In this document: positions 1 through 7,344 of the stretch, piece after piece
How positions within the stretch are numbered: position 1 is the stretch's first letter
Layout of the letters: every line of letters begins with the position of its first letter
Assembly: GCA_965220205.1 (NCBI GenBank)
Contig: OZ244812.1
Location: 2,356,001 to 2,420,000, forward strand
Reading direction: 5' to 3'
DNA from: G965220205 sp965220205
Lineage (GTDB): Bacteria; Chloroflexota; Dehalococcoidia; Lucifugimonadales; Australimonadaceae
DNA: 64,000 nucleotides
Notes under the pieces: generated by a model
What the model was told of the DNA's origin: nothing
Databases searched by the model: none
Seen by the model: only the letters and a program-made list of their open reading frames with translations
Position numbers and translations under genes: made by a program

Positions 1-939
1 GGACTGCTCGGTCTTGGTGGGGAGCCCCGTTGCGGGGCCGCCTCGTTGCACGTCGATGACGACGCCCGGTATCTCGGCCATCCACGCGAGACCAATGCCC
101 TCGCCCATCAGCGTGAATCCTGGGCCGGAGGTGGCGGTCATGGCCTTCTTGCCGGCGAAACCCGCTCCCAAGACGCCTGTAATCGACTCAATCTCGCTGC
201 TCGCCTGAATCGCGACCTTGCCCGGACCGATCAGGTTGCGCTCCATGAACACGAGGATGGGGGTCGCCGGGGAGATCGGATAGCCGATGTAGAAGTCGAT
301 TCCTGCGTGCATGGCCCCGATGGCGAGCGCCTCGTTGCCCTTGATGAAGAGCTGATCGTAGTCGGGGGGCTCCGGGTCGCCAAGGTCGGCGATTGGTTCC
401 TCCTCGGCAAGGTGCGCGAAGCCGAGGTCCAACGCCATATGGTTGGCTTCGACGACTCCCGCGCGGCCGGCGAACCGGCGCGAGACGAACTCCTTGAACA
501 GGTCGAGGTCCACGTTGATCAGGTGGGACAGGCCGCCCATGACGACCATGTTCGCCGCTCGGGCTTCGCCCGTCTGCTTGGCTAGATCGTCGAACGGAAC
601 GGTAATGCAGCGGTGGGCTACGTCGGTGGGGTCCGGGGTCACGCTCGGATCGAGCAGGATGACGCCGCCCTCCCGGACCTCGGGCCGGTGCTCGTCGTAG
701 GCCTGGGAATTGAACGCGACGAGGATATCGATTGTGTCGCCGGGGCTCAGGACGGGCGTACGGGAGAGACGCGCTTGGGTCCAGGTGGGGCCGCCCAGAA
801 TCTGTGAGGGGAAGGTCGCGAAGGTGAGGGAGTGAAAGCCAACGCTGGAAACGGCTCGGGCGAGTATCTCGGCGGCTGTGACCACGCCTTGGCCGCCCTC
901 TCCAGCAAATCGGACGACAATCTCGCTTTGGCTGGCCAT
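1..939 (-). CDS. korA: 2-oxoacid:acceptor oxidoreductase, fused gamma-alpha subunit (KorA type), 3' end outside window
   Basis: CoA-dependent oxidative decarboxylation of a 2-oxoacid (probably 2-oxoglutarate) with ferredoxin as electron acceptor. The 313 visible codons hold a gamma domain (about residues 1-190, with GEGGQG at 13-18) followed by the start of the alpha, pyrimidine-binding domain (GNEALAIGA from 201, YPISPATPI at 220-228, GLPTKTEQ near the cut). The fused gamma-alpha order is typical of KorA-type enzymes. The ATG is preceded by GGAGGG at good spacing. The gene is divergent from citrate synthase, which fits a TCA-cycle role. The beta (TPP) subunit is expected just beyond position 1. 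The exact 2-oxoacid is inferred from family and context. Confidence 0.9.
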   Translation of the reverse strand, partial: MASQSEIVVRFAGEGGQGVVTAAEILARAVSSVGFHSLTFATFPSQILGGPTWTQARLSRTPVLSPGDTIDILVAFNSQAYDEHRPEVREGGVILLDPSVTPDPTDVAHRCITVPFDDLAKQTGEARAANMVVMGGLSHLINVDLDLFKEFVSRRFAGRAGVVEANHMALDLGFAHLAEEEPIADLGDPEPPDYDQLFIKGNEALAIGAMHAGIDFYIGYPISPATPILVFMERNLIGPGKVAIQASSEIESITGVLGAGFAGKKAMTATSGPGFTLMGEGIGLAWMAEIPGVVIDVQRGGPATGLPTKTEQS

Positions 940-1040
940 CGCCAGGTACCCTCCATTGACTCAACGAACGTCGGCGCGACGCCGACACGGAACTCGCCCG
1001 GATGCGCTGCGCCAGGCCCTCTTAGGCGCCAAGCCTGAGA

Positions 1041-1070
1041 AGGTTACGCGGGCTGCGACAGGGGTGTCAA
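1041..1070 (-). promoter_or_regulatory. Predicted sigma70-type promoter of korA
   Basis: On the minus strand TTGACA (1065-1070) and TAACCT (1041-1046) are separated by 18 nt. Transcription would begin near 1034 and give a leader of about 95 nt before the korA ATG. The 940-1496 interval holds no gene; I see only this promoter, the palindrome at 1231-1256 and the gltA promoter and leader. Confidence 0.55.
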
Positions 1071-1230
1071 ACGCTGTTTTCCCCACCGTAGTCTGCGATA
1101 CGCGCTGAATCACGTACGCGCGGCGCGCCCCTTTTGCGAATTGCTTCACTGGTTGGGCGCCGCGAGGTAGGAACTGACACCGTCGCGAGCCCGGCGACTG
1201 AGGGCCATTTCGCATTGTGCCTTGCCCTCG

Positions 1231-1256
1231 CCAATGCCGCCCGCGGGCGGCATTGG
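1231..1256. promoter_or_regulatory. 26-bp perfect palindrome in the korA-gltA divergent intergenic region
   Basis: The half-site CCAATGCCGCCCG is followed directly by its exact reverse complement. The palindrome ends 16 nt upstream of the gltA -35 box. There is no T tract, so a terminator is unlikely. A dimeric-regulator operator controlling the divergent TCA genes is the simplest reading, but no regulator is identified. Confidence 0.45.
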
Positions 1257-1272
1257 GCAGCGGGCGCCTCGA

Positions 1273-1301
1273 TTGACACCTGGCATCGCCCACGCTATAC
1301 T
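1273..1301 (+). promoter_or_regulatory. Strong sigma70-type promoter of gltA
   Basis: Consensus TTGACA (1273-1278), a 17-nt spacer and TATACT (1296-1301). The start would be near 1308, leaving an untranslated leader of about 190 nt before the gltA ATG. The leader contains a small inverted repeat GGATTC/GAATCC (1319-1344) but no riboswitch I recognise. Confidence 0.75.
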
Positions 1302-1496
1302 TCGCCCGGTTTGAGTGCGGATTCTGCCCCGTTTCGTGGAATCCGAGAAACACCTAGGCATCTGGCGCGGATGTCGCAACGCCCGTTTCCCACAGAGCCC
1401 CAATCCGCAGTGGCGGCCGCGGGCTTGCTTTGTGCTAGAACGTACCGAATCCGTGGCTGGCAGGCCTTGGACGGTGCGATCCACGGAGGAGGCTGA

Positions 1497-2633
1497 ATGG
1501 TCCAGCAGGTCGAGTTGAAGAGGGGTCTGCGCGATGTCTACTTCGACAACACCGAGTCCAGCAACGTCATAGGCGACATCGGCCGCCTCATCTACCGTGG
1601 ATACGACATCCACGACCTTGCTGAGAAATCTACCTTCGAAGAGACCGTGTACCTCATGATGCACGGTCAGTTGCCGGCCCAGGCCGAGTTGGATGCGTTC
1701 GACTCCACCCTGCGCGCGTGCAGGACCATCCCGGACGGGGTGCTCGACGTCATAGCGAGCGTCCGCGAGGCCCACCCCATGGACGCGCTGCGAACCGCCG
1801 TGTCGGCCCTCGCGGCGTTCGAGGTCGAGATCGGCGACGTCTCCCACGAGGCCACTCTGCGCAAGGGCATCCGCATCACTGCTCAGGCGCCCACTATTGT
1901 GGCTGCGCACCACCGAATCAGGAACGGCCTCGCTCCCCTCGACCCCGACCCCTCCCTGGGCCACGCCGGCAACTTCCTGTACATGCTGTTGGGCGAGAAG
2001 CCCGACGCCGAGACCGCGCAGCTCATGGACAAGGACCTGATCGTCCACTTGGACCACGGCTCCAACGCCTCGGCGTTCGCGGCCCGGGTGACGGCCAGCA
2101 CTCTTGCGGACGTGCACGGGGCCATCGTCACCGGCATCTCCACGCTCAAGGGGCCCCTCCATGGCGGCGCGGCCGAGGGCGTCATGAAGATGGCGCTCGA
2201 GATCGGCGAGGTCGCCAACGTTGAGTCGTACTTGGCGGGCAAGCACGAACGCAAGGAGCGCATCATGGGCTTCGGTCACGCGGTCTACCGCGCCGAAGAC
2301 CCGCGCGCGCGACACTTGCGGGAGGGCTCGCGGACGCTGGCTGAGAAGAAGGGCCAGCCCAACTGGTTCCAGATACTCAGCAAGGTCGAGGAGCACATGC
2401 GCCCCTACGCCGAGCGGGGCATCTGCGTCAACGTCGACTTCTGGTCCGGCTCCGTCTACTACCTCCTTGGCATCCCCGAAGACCTGTTCATCTCGATCTT
2501 CGCCGTCGCCCGTGTTCCGGGCTACGTCGCCCAGGTGCTCGAGCAGCAGGACAAGAACATTCTCCTCCGGCCTCTCTTGAACTATGTAGGGCCCACCGAC
2601 CTGACCTACGTGCCAATCAGCCAGCGCGGCTAG
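1497..2633 (+). CDS. gltA: Citrate synthase
   Basis: Condenses oxaloacetate and acetyl-CoA to citrate in the cytoplasm. The protein is 378 aa, normal for the short bacterial (type I-like) form. The catalytic residues are visible: His222 in LKGPLHGG, His261 in GFGHAVY and Asp314 in VNVDFWSG. The ATG follows GGAGGA with a short spacer. The gene has its own strong promoter and a long leader and is divergent from the 2-oxoacid:ferredoxin oxidoreductase gene. A 2-methylcitrate synthase activity cannot be excluded from sequence alone. Confidence 0.95.
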   Translation: MVQQVELKRGLRDVYFDNTESSNVIGDIGRLIYRGYDIHDLAEKSTFEETVYLMMHGQLPAQAELDAFDSTLRACRTIPDGVLDVIASVREAHPMDALRTAVSALAAFEVEIGDVSHEATLRKGIRITAQAPTIVAAHHRIRNGLAPLDPDPSLGHAGNFLYMLLGEKPDAETAQLMDKDLIVHLDHGSNASAFAARVTASTLADVHGAIVTGISTLKGPLHGGAAEGVMKMALEIGEVANVESYLAGKHERKERIMGFGHAVYRAEDPRARHLREGSRTLAEKKGQPNWFQILSKVEEHMRPYAERGICVNVDFWSGSVYYLLGIPEDLFISIFAVARVPGYVAQVLEQQDKNILLRPLLNYVGPTDLTYVPISQRG

Positions 2634-2668
2634 CGCAGACCAATCACACGTACTGGGGAGACAGCAGC

Positions 2669-2872
2669 ATGACGCAGGGGATTGAATCGCCGGAGGTTGT
2701 TGAGTCCAACTGCAATCATCATTGGGTGATTGAGAGTCCCAATGGCCCCACGAGCCGAGGGTGCTGTCGGACTTGCGGAGAGATTCGGGAGTTCAAAAAC
2801 TCGATCCAGATCACAAGTTGGGAGTCGGAGGGCAGCCACCTGCACCGGAACCAAGGCACCTCCGGCAGCTAG
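2669..2872 (+). CDS. Small CxH...CxxC zinc-ribbon-like protein
   Basis: A 67-aa protein 35 nt downstream of gltA, with GGGGAG upstream of the ATG. Residues C15, H17/H18, C32/C33 and C36 form a CxH(H)...C(C)xxC pattern that could bind one zinc ion. The middle part (WVIESPNGPTSRGCCRTCG) looks constrained, while the last 20 residues look disordered. The function is unknown; similar small proteins occur in Chloroflexota by my recollection of the family, not by a search. It may be co-transcribed with gltA. Confidence 0.7.
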   Translation: MTQGIESPEVVESNCNHHWVIESPNGPTSRGCCRTCGEIREFKNSIQITSWESEGSHLHRNQGTSGS

Positions 2873-3002
2873 TGTCCTGATAGCCCCGAGAGCAGGGGCC
2901 CCAGACCACCACAGGAGTGCTCCAGACGGGGGCGCTCCGTTTGCTGCCCGCGACCGCCCGTGTCTGGGCCCGTGGCGGAGAAGCAACCCGGAAATCGCCT
3001 AG

Positions 3003-3008
3003 TAAGAT
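3003..3008 (+). promoter_or_regulatory. -10 box of a probable leaderless transcript
   Basis: TAAGAT lies six nucleotides before the GTG at 3015, so the transcript would begin at or next to the start codon. No good -35 box or Shine-Dalgarno sequence is visible. Confidence 0.4.
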
Positions 3009-3014
3009 AGCCGC

Positions 3015-4235
3015 GTGCTATCCACGCCAGCCAGCCCGTCCGGCGCCGAGGAGGAGGTCCGCCGCAGAATCGCGGAGGCCGGGCCGATCACGTTCGCCGA
3101 GTTTATGGACGTAGCGCTGCACTGGCCCGGCGGCGGCTACTACGCGGCGCGGCAGGCGCTGGGCGCGGGCGGTGATTTCTATACGGCGCCGCTGACACAT
3201 CCCGTCTTTGGGGCACTCGTGGCCCGACAACTTGCGGACATGTGGCGCAGCATGGGCTCGCCCGACCGCTTCTGGACCGTCGAGTTGGGCGCGGGCTCGG
3301 GCGTGCTGGCCCAGGACGTTGCCGGCGCCGCGCGCGGCGTCGATGACGCGTTCGCGCGTGCGCTCCGTTATGCGTGCGTTGACGCGGCGCCCCCGCCGCA
3401 AGGAGCCAAGCGCGAGTGGTGGGCCCGGTCGGCGGGGGCGCCCCTGCGCGGCTTCTCCGGCGTCCTGCTCGCGAACGAGATCCTCGACGCCCTGCCGGTC
3501 CATCGCGTGACCATCGAAGGAGGCGCGCTGAGGGAGATCAGAGTGAGCGTGGATCGCGACGGGTCGCTCACGGAGGCGCTCGCCGAGCCGGCCCCGGCGC
3601 TGGGGCAGCGGCTCGAAACGCTCGGCGTCACCCTCTCGGAGGGGCACCGCGCCGAGGTATGCCTCGCGATGGACGGCTGGCTGGCCAGTGCGGCCCGGGC
3701 GCTCGATCGCGGCTACTTGCTGCTAATCGACTATGGGCACGAGGCCGACGCCTACTACGACGAGTCTCGTCGCCGGGGGACGCTCCGTTGCTACTATCAA
3801 CACACCCTCAACATGGACCCGTACCGCCGGGTGGGGCGGCAGGACATCAGCGTGCATGTGGAGACGACCTCGCTGCGTCGGGCCGCGTCCGCCGCGGGCC
3901 TAAGCGAGGCCGGTTCCACCACGCAGGCTGAGTTCCTCAGGGCGCTGGGGTTCGACGCCTACCGCGACGACGTGGCGCGCCGTCCTGGCCTCGGCGCCGC
4001 CGTGCGGACCGCGAACCTGCGCGCGCTGGACACGCTGGTTGCTCCCACGGGCATGGGGGCGTTCCGGGTGCTCGCGTTCCAGAAGGGAATCGAGTCCGCG
4101 GGCCGCCTGCTCGGGTTTGGGGGAGGGGCCCCGCGTGTCAGTGCTGCCGCCCCGCTGGCCACGAGCGCGCATCTGCCGTTGGGCCCCGCAACCGACGACC
4201 GGCCGACGCCCAGTTGGAACGATCTCTTTCGCTAG
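3015..4235 (+). CDS. MidA-family (COG1565/NDUFAF7-like) SAM-dependent methyltransferase
   Basis: A 406-aa protein of the MidA/NDUFAF7 family, protein arginine methyltransferases whose mitochondrial members act on a complex I subunit. The N-terminal family signature ITFAEFMDVAL (25-35), GGDFYTAP (52-59) and the SAM motif VELGAGSG (89-96) are clear. The start is GTG with a -10 box six nucleotides upstream and no Shine-Dalgarno, so it is probably leaderless. The stop codon shares the tetramer CTAG with the stop codon of the convergent trmI gene. The bacterial substrate is unknown. Confidence 0.85.
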   Translation: MLSTPASPSGAEEEVRRRIAEAGPITFAEFMDVALHWPGGGYYAARQALGAGGDFYTAPLTHPVFGALVARQLADMWRSMGSPDRFWTVELGAGSGVLAQDVAGAARGVDDAFARALRYACVDAAPPPQGAKREWWARSAGAPLRGFSGVLLANEILDALPVHRVTIEGGALREIRVSVDRDGSLTEALAEPAPALGQRLETLGVTLSEGHRAEVCLAMDGWLASAARALDRGYLLLIDYGHEADAYYDESRRRGTLRCYYQHTLNMDPYRRVGRQDISVHVETTSLRRAASAAGLSEAGSTTQAEFLRALGFDAYRDDVARRPGLGAAVRTANLRALDTLVAPTGMGAFRVLAFQKGIESAGRLLGFGGGAPRVSAAAPLATSAHLPLGPATDDRPTPSWNDLFR

Positions 4236-5080
4236 GCACCTTCCGTCCCCGCGTCCTCGATCGGTTCGCAGCGGCGGGCCGTGGTGATGAAGCCGGTGTG
4301 GGCCACCATGCTGTGCTCGGGGCGCACGCTCTGGTCCGAAACGTGCCACCCGCGCTCGATCAGCTCGACCGTTTCGACCAGGCGCCAACGCGGGTCCATG
4401 GTGAGCGTCATGGTCAGCTGGTGAATCTGGAGCACAGTGGGTAGGTATGAGACGAGGAGGCCGCCGGGGCGGAGCGCCTCCGCGGCGGAATGGGCGATGC
4501 GCCACGGCTCGGCGATGTCGATGAGCATGCGGTCGAGGTTGCGCTCCCGCACGCTCTCGACATACATGTCGGCAGCAACGATCTCGTGGTTGGCGGCCCC
4601 CGGCGCAAGCTCCGCGACGTTCGCGCGCGCCGGCTCGATCACCTCCTCACGCACCTCGTAGGAGACGAGCGACCCGCTGGGACCGATGGCCCGGAGAATC
4701 GCGGCGGCTGCCGCCCCGGACCCGAGGCCGACTTCCACGACCCGGGCGCCAGGGAACATGTCGCCTCGCATCAGGATCGAGCCCAGGTCCTTTGGGTAGA
4801 TCACCTGGCTCTGCCGTGGCAACTCGAGGACACCCTCCTGGAACGTCGGGCGCAGCACGACGAGGCGGTGGCCCTTGCTCGTGATTGCGCTGAAACCCTC
4901 GGAGCGTCCGATGATGTCGTCGTGGTCGATCGATCCCAGGTGCGACGAGAAGCGACTGCCGGCCCGGAGCGGCACTCGGTACCGCCGGCGTCGGCGGTCG
5001 TAGAACAGTGCGATGTCGCCTTCGGCAAACGGCGCCCGAGGCGAGGGGGTTGCGTAATCGTGGTCGTGTTCGTCGGTCAT
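4232..5080 (-). CDS. trmI: tRNA (adenine-N1)-methyltransferase, TrmI family
   Basis: Methylates N1 of adenine 58 in the tRNA T-loop. The protein is 282 aa, normal for the family. Visible motifs are IYPKDLG (94-100), SAM motif I EVGLGSG (116-122), SYEVREE (140-146) and DRMLIDIAEPW (183-193, catalytic Asp188). The chosen ATG gives MTDEHDHD; the Shine-Dalgarno is weak. A reading frame continues far upstream without a stop, but that part overlaps the neighbouring peroxiredoxin in another frame and has no family similarity. The 188 nt between this gene and the peroxiredoxin contain nothing I recognise. Confidence 0.88.
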   Translation of the reverse strand: MTDEHDHDYATPSPRAPFAEGDIALFYDRRRRRYRVPLRAGSRFSSHLGSIDHDDIIGRSEGFSAITSKGHRLVVLRPTFQEGVLELPRQSQVIYPKDLGSILMRGDMFPGARVVEVGLGSGAAAAAILRAIGPSGSLVSYEVREEVIEPARANVAELAPGAANHEIVAADMYVESVRERNLDRMLIDIAEPWRIAHSAAEALRPGGLLVSYLPTVLQIHQLTMTLTMDPRWRLVETVELIERGWHVSDQSVRPEHSMVAHTGFITTARRCEPIEDAGTEGA

Positions 5081-5268
5081 TAGGGTCTCGAACGCATTCA
5101 GACATCGCTTCGAATACGCAACGTCAGCCGTGTTGACGCTGTGGGGCGTCCTCTGTTCTCCCTTCGCAACCATCCTTCCGCGGCGTGGAGAGGGAATCGA
5201 GGGCTGCGCAACGCGGCGGACCGCGCCACCTTGGGCGGCCCCGCATCCGCTCGCTGCGCGGGCGACTG

Positions 5269-5730
5269 CTAGGCGCGGAGCTTGTCCAGCTCGGCCAACA
5301 CGGCCGTCGGGTCGGGCAGCGTGCCTTGGTGAAGCTCGAAGTGCCGCGTCACGCCATCTGGATCGATGATGAAGAGCGCGCGGCGCGCCGTTCCGCTGTC
5401 GGCGTTGAACACGCCGTAGGCCTCCAGAGTCTGCCCGTGGGGCCAGAAATCCGAGAGCAGCGGGTACGCGATGCCGCCCATGGAGGCGGACCAACTGCGG
5501 AGCGCCGGGCGGGAGTCGGCGCTGAGTCCGACCACGCATGCTCCCTTCTCCTCGAACTGCTTCAACGCACGGTTGAAGGTGGACGTTTGGCTCGTTCAGC
5601 CGCCGGTGAAGGCGGCAGGGAACGTATGGAGCACGACCCACGAGTGGTCGCGGAGACCATCGAGCGTCACTTCTTCGTTGCTGTGGCTGCGCAGCGCAAA
5701 GCTCGGCGCAGGCTGGCCGATTTCGACCAT
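5269..5730 (-). CDS. AhpE-like peroxiredoxin with in-frame TGA (probable selenocysteine) at the peroxidatic position
   Basis: Thiol (here probably selenol) peroxidase reducing hydroperoxides in the cytoplasm. Reading through TGA at 5596-5598 gives one 153-aa protein, the length of mycobacterial AhpE. The TGA is residue 45, in PAAFTGG-U-TSQTS, exactly the cysteine of the PxxxTxxC peroxiredoxin motif and the same position as Cys45 of AhpE. Coding resumes in the same frame with conserved sequence (VVGLSADSRPALRSW, RRALFIIDPDG with the usual active-site Arg near 116). AGGAGG precedes the ATG. It has its own promoter and a hairpin 17 nt after the TGA, and a tRNA-Sec gene lies at 20882. A nonsense mutation is the alternative. 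Automatic annotation would split or truncate this gene. Cys64 is not in the usual resolving position. Confidence 0.88.
5560..5578 (-). promoter_or_regulatory. Candidate bacterial SECIS hairpin in the peroxiredoxin gene
   Basis: Seventeen nucleotides after the TGA, CTTCAAC (5578-5572) pairs perfectly with GTTGAAG (5566-5560) around the 5-nt loop CGTGC. The apical loop is 24 nt from the TGA and has G as its second base. Both fit the loose rules known for bacterial SECIS elements (loop 16-37 nt away, G in the first two loop bases). SelB binding is inferred. Confidence 0.6.
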
Positions 5731-5784
5731 GTGCAAACCTCCTGTCGCGGTAGGCCGGCCATGCTGCCCGAACCAGCCAGAGCG

Positions 5785-5813
5785 AGGATAGGCGAGCGGC
5801 GTCACGCCGTAAA
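5785..5813 (-). promoter_or_regulatory. Predicted promoter of the peroxiredoxin gene
   Basis: On the minus strand TTTACG (5808-5813), a 17-nt spacer and TATCCT (5785-5790) lie about 55 nt before the ATG, within the 121-nt gap after gcvPB. The peroxiredoxin can thus be expressed apart from the glycine-cleavage operon. Confidence 0.5.
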
Positions 5814-5851
5814 GGGCGATGTAGCGAGGCAATGGCGGAAGGGCGCGGAGC

Positions 5852-7342
5852 TCAGCCGGCGTCGGTGGGCGTCCACCGAAGGACGGGGCGGCGCGCGGCG
5901 CGCGCTTCGTCGAGCCGCGACACCGGCGTGTCATAGGGCGCGCCGCGCAGGAACGACTCGCTGCTCTCGGCCTCCGCGTTGATGCGTTCCAACGCTTCGA
6001 CGAACGAGTCGAGCGTCTCCTTCGACTCCGTCTCGGTCGGCTCGATCATGAGCGCTTCGCTGACCACCAACGGGAAGTACATCGTAGGGGCGTGGAATCC
6101 GTGGTCGAGGAGGCGCTTTGAGACGTCCAGAGCGCTGGCGCCCTGGTGCTTCCTCGCTGAGAACACTACTTCGTGCATCACGGGCCGGTCGAATGGAAGG
6201 TCGAACAGGGCCTTGAGCCGCACGCGCAGGTAGTTGGCGTTGAGGACGGCGTTGGCGCTGATTGCCCGCATGCCTTCGGCCCCCAGCAGCGAGATGTAGC
6301 TCAGCGCCCGGATATGTACGCCGAAGTTCCCCTGGAAGCCGCCGATGCGCCCGATGCTTCGCTCGGGGAACACCGACGAGTAGACCGGACCCTCCGGTCC
6401 TTCGTCGCGTTGCACGACCGGTCCCGGCAGGAACGGAGCGAGGGCCTCGGTCACGCAGATGGGCCCGGCGCCCGGTCCTCCGCCCCCGTGAGGGGTGCTG
6501 AACGTCTTGTGCAGGTTCATGTGCACCACGTCGAACCCGATGTCGGCGAGCTTCACGCGGCCGAGCAGGGCGTTCATGTTGGCGCCGTCGCCGTAGACCA
6601 GCCCGCCCGCTCGGTGGATCACGGTGCACATCTCGGCCGCGTTGCGGTCGAAGAGGCCGAGGGTCGTCGGCTGTGTGAACATCACGCCTGCCAGGCTGTC
6701 CGACGCTTCGGCGCGCACCGCGTCGAGGTCGATGTTGCCGTTGGCGTCAGACGGCACGGACACGACTTCGAAACCGGCCATGGCGGCCGAGGCGGGGTTG
6801 GTCCCGTGGGCCGTATCGGGGATGAGCATCTTGCGGCGGCGCCCTTCGCCTCGCGCTTCGAGCGCCGCGCGAATCGTAAGGACGCCGGAGAGCTCCCCCT
6901 GCGCCCCGGCGAGCGGGGCCAGGCTCGTTGCAGCCATTCCGGTCACCTCACGCAGGTACTCTTGGAGGCGGTGCATCGCTTCGAGCGACCCCTGCGTCTG
7001 CCGCTCGGGCTGCGCCGGGTGTGCGTACGCGAACCCGGGCATCGCGGCCACCGCCTCGTTGAGCCGGGGGTTGTACTTCATCGTGCAGCTCCCCAGCGGA
7101 TAGAAGTTGGTGTCGACGGAGAAGTTGAGCTGGCTCAGGTAGGTGAAGTAGCGGACGACCTCGCCCTCGGTAATCTCCGGGAGCGCGAGGTCGCGACGGA
7201 GCATGTCGTCCTCGGGCATGAGCTGCGGGGGGACGTCGGAGGCGGGTAGGGCCGCGCCCGTGCGGCCGCCGACGCTGCGCTCCATCAGCGTCCTGCGCCG
7301 ATCGTGCGCTGCCGCCTGCAGGGGCTCCTCGATCGGTCCCAT
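5852..7342 (-). CDS. gcvPB: Glycine dehydrogenase (decarboxylating) subunit 2
   Basis: C-terminal half of the split P-protein, the PLP-dependent glycine decarboxylase of the glycine cleavage system. The 496-aa protein carries the PLP-binding lysine Lys279 in HMNLHKTFSTPHGGGG, and the conserved NFYPLGSCTMKYNP (79-92). The ATG lies 2 nt after the gcvPA stop, so the two subunits are translationally coupled, as expected for an alpha2beta2 enzyme. An open frame continues upstream inside gcvPA but has no family similarity. Confidence 0.96.
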   Translation of the reverse strand: MGPIEEPLQAAAHDRRRTLMERSVGGRTGAALPASDVPPQLMPEDDMLRRDLALPEITEGEVVRYFTYLSQLNFSVDTNFYPLGSCTMKYNPRLNEAVAAMPGFAYAHPAQPERQTQGSLEAMHRLQEYLREVTGMAATSLAPLAGAQGELSGVLTIRAALEARGEGRRRKMLIPDTAHGTNPASAAMAGFEVVSVPSDANGNIDLDAVRAEASDSLAGVMFTQPTTLGLFDRNAAEMCTVIHRAGGLVYGDGANMNALLGRVKLADIGFDVVHMNLHKTFSTPHGGGGPGAGPICVTEALAPFLPGPVVQRDEGPEGPVYSSVFPERSIGRIGGFQGNFGVHIRALSYISLLGAEGMRAISANAVLNANYLRVRLKALFDLPFDRPVMHEVVFSARKHQGASALDVSKRLLDHGFHAPTMYFPLVVSEALMIEPTETESKETLDSFVEALERINAEAESSESFLRGAPYDTPVSRLDEARAARRPVLRWTPTDAG

Positions 7343-7344
7343 GG

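Noticed and set aside
5081..5641. Upstream extension of TrmI to 469 aa
   Set aside because: It would overlap the peroxiredoxin in another frame and lacks similarity to the family.
5269..5730. Two separate short genes, or a pseudogene, at the peroxiredoxin locus
   Set aside because: Both halves are in one frame, the interruption is a single TGA on the catalytic residue, and no other lesion is present; selenocysteine explains it better.
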